A stretch of 9,112 bases of DNA from Nitrospirota bacterium. Lineage in GTDB: Bacteria > Nitrospirota > Nitrospiria > Nitrospirales > Nitrospiraceae. Where the stretch lies: NCBI GenBank assembly GCA_016235225.1, contig JACRLS010000001.1, positions 1 to 9,112 of the forward strand, read 5' to 3'. Below are positions 6,001 to 9,112 of this stretch, one piece after another; the first letter of the stretch is position 1; every line of letters starts with the position of its first letter. A model generated the notes under the pieces. That model was given only the letters and a program-made list of their open reading frames with translations, was not told the DNA's origin and searched no databases. The position numbers and the translations under genes were made by a program.

Positions 6001-6774
6001 ATGCTGGAATCCAGTTTCATCCTCCTCAACGGAATCGGCGAAACCACGGAACGTCGGTTCTGGAACGCCGGAGTCCGGACCTGGCAGGACTTTCTCGGCC
6101 AGCGGGACCTGCCGGGCATCTCCACCAGCCGCAAGTCTCTGTACGACGGCGAGCTCCGAGCCGCCACAGAGGCCCACGAGGCACGGGACGCCCGCTACTT
6201 CCGCACCAAGCTGAAGGCCCGGGATCACTGGCGGCTCTATGAAACCTTCAAGACCGGCGCTGTTTATCTGGACATTGAAACCACCGGCACCTCCGCGGAC
6301 TTCGGCGAGGTCACGGTGGTCGGCCTGTACGGGCAGGGTACGATGACCACGCTGATCCGGGGCGAGTCCCTCACCGAAGTGCGATTGAACGACGAACTCG
6401 CGCGCGCCTCGCTCCTCGTCACGTTCTTCGGCAGCGGGTTCGATCTCCCCTTTCTCAAGGCCAAGTTTCCCGGGCTGGTGCTCGACCAGCCGCACATCGA
6501 CCTCTGTTTTGCCGCCCGGCGGCTCAAGCTGACCGGCGGGCTGAAGCACATCGAAACCGAATTCGGCATCGAACGGGACGCCGACCTGCGCGGCATGGAC
6601 GGCTGGAATGCCGTGCGCCTCTGGCATGCGTGGCGGTGCGGCGACGAGCGGGCACGCGACCTCCTGGTGCGCTACAACGAAGCCGATGTCCGCAACTTGG
6701 AACCGCTGGCCGAACTGCTCGTCGATCGGTTAGCCCGGCACGCCCAATGCCCGCGAGGATCAGGTCGCCCGTAA
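6001..6774 (+). CDS. YprB-type RNase H-fold 3'-5' exonuclease-like protein
   Basis: A 257-residue predicted nuclease. Residues 1-40 hold a helix-hairpin-helix-like segment (FILLNGIGETTERRFWNAGV). From about 87 the RNase H-like DEDD domain begins with VYLDIETTG (D91 and E93, motif I). FFGSGFDLPFL (142-152, D148) fits motif II, and YNEADVRNLEPL (225-236, D229) fits motif III. This is the pattern of the YprB ribonuclease-H-like family, thought to be metal-dependent and often linked to DNA repair; the substrate here is unknown. An upstream in-frame ATG (5932) would add 23 residues, but these are translated spacer and repeat sequence (VLSTQHF), so ATG 6001 is chosen. The gene is divergent from the minus-strand block and has its own candidate promoter at 5893-5922. 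Confidence 0.87.
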   Translation: MLESSFILLNGIGETTERRFWNAGVRTWQDFLGQRDLPGISTSRKSLYDGELRAATEAHEARDARYFRTKLKARDHWRLYETFKTGAVYLDIETTGTSADFGEVTVVGLYGQGTMTTLIRGESLTEVRLNDELARASLLVTFFGSGFDLPFLKAKFPGLVLDQPHIDLCFAARRLKLTGGLKHIETEFGIERDADLRGMDGWNAVRLWHAWRCGDERARDLLVRYNEADVRNLEPLAELLVDRLARHAQCPRGSGRP

Positions 6775-6796
6775 ATGACCCGCGCAGGGTCCGCCC

Positions 6797-6826
6797 AGTT
6801 GTTCTCATCAATCACGGCATCCTATA
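6797..6826 (+). promoter_or_regulatory. Predicted sigma70-type promoter of the DUF3386 gene
   Basis: TTGTTC (6797-6802) and a perfect TATAAT (6821-6826) are 18 bases apart. Transcription from here would give a leader of roughly 115 bases that includes the 56-bp palindromic insertion and array E before the Shine-Dalgarno site. Confidence 0.55.
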
Positions 6827-6851
6827 ATCCTGTCGGATCTTTTCAGCACTC

Positions 6852-6907
6852 CCGCCTCCGCCCGCTTGGCGGGCTACGGCGGGCCGCCGAAGCCTTGGCG
6901 AAGGCGG
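6852..6907. mobile_element. 56-bp GC-rich palindromic insertion (REP/MITE-like)
   Basis: The segment is bounded by CAGCACTC on both sides (6844-6851 and 6908-6915). Its ends are imperfect inverted repeats (CCGCCTCCGCC against GGCGAAGGCGG, ten of eleven), and it contains a perfect small hairpin CCCGC-TTG-GCGGG (6861-6873). Removing it with one flank copy restores an uninterrupted CAGCACT heptamer array. It resembles short non-coding REP/MITE-type elements; no transposase is present in the window. The 8-bp flank could be a target duplication or simply two array units. Confidence 0.6.
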
Positions 6908-6928
6908 CAGCACTCAGTCCTCAGCACC
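6908..6928. repeat. Heptanucleotide array E (CAGCACT units), interrupted
   Basis: Three in-register units, CAGCACT, CAGTCCT and CAGCACC, follow the palindromic insertion; a further CAGCACT remains on its other side at 6844. An inverted and one-unit-longer version lies just after the DUF3386 gene (7629-7656). Confidence 0.7.
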
Positions 6929-6949
6929 AAAAAATAAGGAGCACCTGTT

Positions 6950-7624
6950 ATGGAACCGTATCAGCGCCAGCAACAGCAAACCGATGTGAAAGATGATCCT
7001 CAGGCCCGCGCCATGTTGCGCGAGGCCTTCGAAAAAACCGCCCGGTGGCAGGCGGATTTCAAGGGTTTCACCGCCGACCTCACCGTCAACATCGGCGGCA
7101 AGGAATCCCGCGGCACCGTGACGATCAAGAGCCCCAAAGAGGTGACGGTCAGTCTCTCTGACGCCGAGCAGCAGAAATGGGCCGAGGGCCAGATCGGCAT
7201 GATCGCCGTGCACCGCGCGCCGCGCAGCTTTGATGAGGCCGACGGCAAGTACGCGCTCACGCTGGGTAGAGACGGTCAACACCCGCTCGGCCCCAGCGTA
7301 ACCATTCACGGCGACGGCATGCACTCCTTCTATCGCATCAAAGGCGGCCGCATTACGCAGATCAACCGGAAAATGCCGCAGATGGCCTTCACGATCAACG
7401 TGGAAGAGAGCGCCACCACGCCGGAGAACAAGCTCATCACCACGCGCTATACCGTCTACTATTTCTCGCCCCAGGACGGGAAGCTGACCAACGTCGAAAG
7501 TTTCACGGACACGCACATCCGCGTCGGGCAGTCCGAACTCCCGGGGACCCGCCGCATCATCACCTACGAAAACGGCGAGGTGGTGGTCAAGACGCTGACG
7601 TTCACCAATCACAAAATGCTGTAG
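6950..7624 (+). CDS. DUF3386 family protein
   Basis: A 224-residue protein beginning MEPYQRQQQQ, with no signal peptide or membrane segment, so probably cytoplasmic. After a short polar head, AMLREAFEKTARWQADFKGFTADLTV (described by its ends: AMLREAF and FTADLTV) begins a beta-rich domain with RGTVTIKSP, AVHRAPRSFDEADGKYAL, NRKMPQMAFTINV and the closing YFSPQDGKLTNVESF and LTFTNHKML. This pattern, including the aromatic-rich start, HR-x-x-RSF and the FTNHKML end, fits DUF3386, a family best known from cyanobacteria with no assigned function. AAGGAG (6936-6941) lies eight bases before the ATG, the clearest ribosome site among the plus-strand genes. It has its own promoter at 6797-6826 and is flanked by inverted heptamer arrays. 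Confidence 0.78.
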   Translation: MEPYQRQQQQTDVKDDPQARAMLREAFEKTARWQADFKGFTADLTVNIGGKESRGTVTIKSPKEVTVSLSDAEQQKWAEGQIGMIAVHRAPRSFDEADGKYALTLGRDGQHPLGPSVTIHGDGMHSFYRIKGGRITQINRKMPQMAFTINVEESATTPENKLITTRYTVYYFSPQDGKLTNVESFTDTHIRVGQSELPGTRRIITYENGEVVVKTLTFTNHKML

Positions 7625-7629
7625 GCGAG

Positions 7630-7720
7630 GTGCTGAGACGCGAGTACTGAGTGCTGAGTTCCGGGCGGTGAGGCAGGATTGCTGCGTTCTGAGTTCATCG
7701 CTCATCGTTCAGCGTTCATA
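7630..7720. repeat. Heptanucleotide arrays F/G: thirteen units in one register
   Basis: Starting five bases after the DUF3386 stop codon and ending five bases before the DUF5069 start, 91 bases divide exactly into thirteen 7-base units. The first half is GTGCTGA-like (GTGCTGA, GTACTGA, GTTCCGG); the second half is GTTCATC-like (GTTCTGA, GCTCATC, GTTCAGC, GTTCATA). Twelve of thirteen units begin with G. The left part is the inverted form of array E. Confidence 0.82.
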
Positions 7721-7725
7721 CGACG

Positions 7726-8175
7726 ATGGATCTGACGAAAACGTTTCCGAGAAGTCCACGAGAAACCTTAGCCGGTTATGCCCATCTGGCAAGGATGGTG
7801 GACAAAGTCCGCGCAAAACTGGCCGGTACCATCGGCGAGTACGTCTACCCCTGCCCAATGGATCAGCGCCTGCTCGACTTCGCGGGCATGACTGCTGAAC
7901 AGTTCACCGAGGCGGTGACGTCGTATTCGGCAGATGGTGACGTGGCCGCCTGGTTTCAAAGGACAGCCAAGCCACACAGCCCTGTTGAAGTGGCAGATTG
8001 GAACCAGACTCTCCTGACGCGGGGTCCGGACACGGAAGAAAAGCGAGCCTACTTTCGCTCTGAACGGGATCGCCTCGATCCCACGCGCACCGACATCACC
8101 AGTTGGGCCGACCTGTTGGATCTCGAAGAAGGACGGCCCGTACCGATTCGTCCCTTGGAAGGAGTGACACGATGA
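7726..8175 (+). CDS. DUF5069 family protein
   Basis: A 149-residue soluble protein that matches the DUF5069 pattern closely: MDLTKTFPRSPRETLAGY at the N-terminus, LARMVDKVRAKLAGTIGEY, then CPMDQRLLDFAGMTAEQF and an acidic C-terminal half with EEKRAYFRSERDRLDP and a closing DLLDLEEGR. The function of the family is unknown. No Shine-Dalgarno site precedes the start: the last heptamer unit of the upstream array ends five bases before the ATG. The stop codon overlaps the next gene's start as ATGA (8172-8175), a usual sign of translational coupling, so this protein and the secreted heme-binding-type protein were probably made from one message. Confidence 0.85.
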   Translation: MDLTKTFPRSPRETLAGYAHLARMVDKVRAKLAGTIGEYVYPCPMDQRLLDFAGMTAEQFTEAVTSYSADGDVAAWFQRTAKPHSPVEVADWNQTLLTRGPDTEEKRAYFRSERDRLDPTRTDITSWADLLDLEEGRPVPIRPLEGVTR

Positions 8176-8664
8176 AGATGCCCTACCCGACGCCTTACAC
8201 CCTCATTGGGATCATCATGGCTGCCACGCTTAGCGGGACCGCACTCCCCGCCACGGCGGAGGACTTGCCGCGGGAGGCGGTTCTCCCGGTAACCTTGGCG
8301 GCGAAGGCGGCCCATGCGGCTCTTGACAAATGCAAAACCGACGGCTACAAAGTGAGCGTCACCGTGGTGGATCGGGGGGGCGTGGTCCGCGTGGTGCTCC
8401 GCGGCGACGGAGCAGGCCCACACACTGTGGATAGCAGCACCAAGAAAGCCTATACGGCCGCCAGCCTACGCCGACCGACCAGCGATGCGCGACATGAACG
8501 ACCGGGTGCTCATTCTCGGCGGCGGACTGCCGATCGAGATCAACGGCGAGATCGTGGGCGGTATCGGCGTGGGCGGCGCCCCGGGCGCCCATCTGGACGA
8601 CGCCTGCGCCCAGGCCGGACTGGATGCCATCGGGGCAGCTTCGAAGCTGCCCGCCGTAAAGTAG
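8172..8664 (+). pseudogene. Secreted GlcG/HbpS-like (heme-binding/DUF336) protein, broken by an internal deletion
   Basis: The 5' frame from ATG 8172 encodes a signal peptide ending ALPATA before EDLP, then LAAKAAHAAL, VSVTVVDRGGVVRVVLRGDGAG and STKKAYTAASLRRPTS, all typical of the GlcG/HbpS family of heme-binding or unknown-ligand proteins. At about 8481-8484 the frame is lost. The rest of the family sequence, AMRDMNDRVLILGGGLPIEI to GGIGVGGAPGAHLDDACAQA, continues in the next frame to TAG 8664. Comparison with the fragment at 8847-8936, which has thirteen more residues at this point, suggests a loss of about 41 bases at a shared GC dinucleotide and not a one-base error. If translated as is, the unshifted frame runs to 8675 with an unrelated arginine-rich tail. 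Start and overlap with DUF5069 are intact, so the loss may be recent, or may be an assembly error. Confidence 0.8.
8633..8652. repeat. Perfect 20-bp palindrome at the 3' end of the GlcG-like gene
   Basis: GGGCAGCTTCGAAGCTGCCC is a perfect palindrome within the last codons (GAASKLPAVK). As RNA it would form an eight-base-pair stem with a four-base loop. It could end the transcript or protect it, but no T-tract follows. Confidence 0.5.
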
Positions 8665-8697
8665 CGCAAGAATAGCAGTGTTCACATCTTCGTGTTT

Positions 8698-8841
8698 CTA
8701 GTGTCGTGAATCTCACACTTCATTCCATATCCCGTTTGTCCTGACCTTGTCGAAGGGCCCACATTATCGCGTAGTTCCGTTCACGCTTCGACGGGCTCAG
8801 CGCGAACGATGTGGAACGCCATTTGTGATTCACCACACTAG
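8698..8841. mobile_element. 144-bp inverted-repeat element (MITE-like), no coding capacity
   Basis: The ends are CTAGTGTCGTGAATC (8698-8712) and its inverse GATTCACCACACTAG (8827-8841), matching at 14 of 15. Inward, TTCCATATC pairs with a copy of TTCCACATC, and CTGACCTTGTCGAAG with a copy of CTGAGCCCGTCGAAG, so both arms are complementary over about 55 bases around a loop near 8756-8785. The CTTCGAC...CTCAG words recall dispersed inverted repeats seen in many bacterial genomes. CTAG at both ends could be a target duplication of an IS5-type event, which is inference. The right end lies five bases from a GlcG-like gene fragment. Confidence 0.6.
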
Positions 8842-8846
8842 TTGAG

Positions 8847-8936
8847 GCCCTCACCGGCGCCAGCCTTCGGCGCCCGACCACGGAATTCACCGATCTGATC
8901 ACGACGGTCCAGAACCTTCAAGCCCTGCGTGACATC
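8847..8936 (+). pseudogene. Internal fragment of a second GlcG/HbpS-like gene
   Basis: Read in one frame, these 90 bases give ALTGASLRRPTTEFTDLI and then TTVQNLQALRDIP. They align with AYTAASLRRPTS and AMRDM of the upstream broken gene and contain the intervening stretch that gene has lost. Codons differ at many third positions, so it is a diverged paralogue and not the displaced piece. No start, signal peptide or C-terminal half is present; the frame runs on to TGA 8985-8987 without further similarity. Its left edge is next to the inverted-repeat element. Confidence 0.55.
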
Positions 8937-9112
8937 CCAAGAACAGAGATAGGAATTGAAAAAGATCTAAACCTGAATCCGGCGTGAAAGGTATCTGCAA
9001 AGTTGGTCGCCACTGTTAGAGGCGCGTGTTTCGCATGTGATATACCTTCCCGCTCAACCCTACCTATTAGGTACGGTTCAGTGGGAACGCAAAATCCATG
9101 GCACAGCGGTCT
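8937..9112. other. Terminal segment without a recognisable gene
   Basis: I see no supported coding region here. The base composition drops and short frames are broken by stops. A perfect dyad TACCTA-T-TAGGTA at 9061-9073 could be an operator for a gene beyond the window, but nothing else supports this. Confidence 0.4.

Noticed and set aside
6914..7705. 263-codon minus-strand open frame over the DUF3386 gene
   Set aside because: Shadow of the real gene; its first part is translated heptamer repeat (SALSTRVS) and it has no ribosome site.
3657..7720. CRISPR array
   Set aside because: Units are seven bases and degenerate, with no 25-40 base repeats, unique spacers or cas genes.
8481..8484. Simple one- or two-base indel as the cause of the GlcG-like frameshift
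   Set aside because: About thirteen residues present in the neighbouring paralogous fragment are also missing, so a larger deletion fits better.
8720..8902. 60-codon minus-strand open frame
   Set aside because: It spans the inverted-repeat element and the gene fragment, with no protein-like features.

Overview
The window reads as high-GC bacterial chromosome, most consistent with a Nitrospira-type bacterium (phylum Nitrospirota). This is inferred from the mix of RadA, an archaeal-style class III aminotransferase, a PrxQ/Bcp peroxiredoxin, a tandem DUF507 pair, a TM1367-type cyclophilin-like protein, DUF3386, DUF5069 and a GlcG/HbpS-like protein. No rRNA, tRNA, phage or conjugation gene and no CRISPR array is visible, so the taxonomic call is tentative.

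Layout: nine genes lie on the minus strand from about 5876 down to 1. In transcription order they are a cyclophilin-like protein, two DUF507 proteins, a small lipoprotein, Bcp peroxiredoxin, a small TM2-like membrane protein, a class III aminotransferase, a secreted protein with a degenerate HAD/LNS2-like domain, and radA, whose 3' end runs off the window. A divergent spacer (5877-6000) separates them from the plus-strand genes: a YprB-type RNase H-fold nuclease, a DUF3386 protein, a DUF5069 protein, and a broken secreted heme-binding-type (GlcG/HbpS) gene that overlaps the DUF5069 gene by four bases. The last 450 bases hold a MITE-like inverted-repeat element, a fragment of a second GlcG-like gene, and sequence with no recognisable gene.

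The most unusual feature is in the spacers. At least six intergenic regions between 3657 and 7720 are built from degenerate tandem heptanucleotides. Units are kept in strict 7-base register, but each locus has its own consensus: GCTNATG-like, GTGACNN-like, CAGCACT-like or GTTCATC-like. Several arrays are arranged as opposed arms that make long near-perfect palindromes, the largest being 96 bp centred between 5406 and 5407. The arrays begin a few bases from stop codons and end a few bases from start codons, and most of those starts lack a clear Shine-Dalgarno site. One array is split by a 56-bp GC-rich palindromic insertion flanked by an 8-bp direct repeat. A related hexanucleotide array sits at 4260-4313. 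The family, rather than any one gene, is the best candidate for something poorly described here.

The genes do not form one evident pathway. They look like a housekeeping and hypothetical block: DNA repair, amino-acid metabolism, peroxide defence, small conserved proteins. The spacers are long and filled with repeats, so a single operon is unlikely except for the DUF5069/GlcG-like pair (ATGA overlap) and the closely spaced DUF507-lipoprotein stretch.
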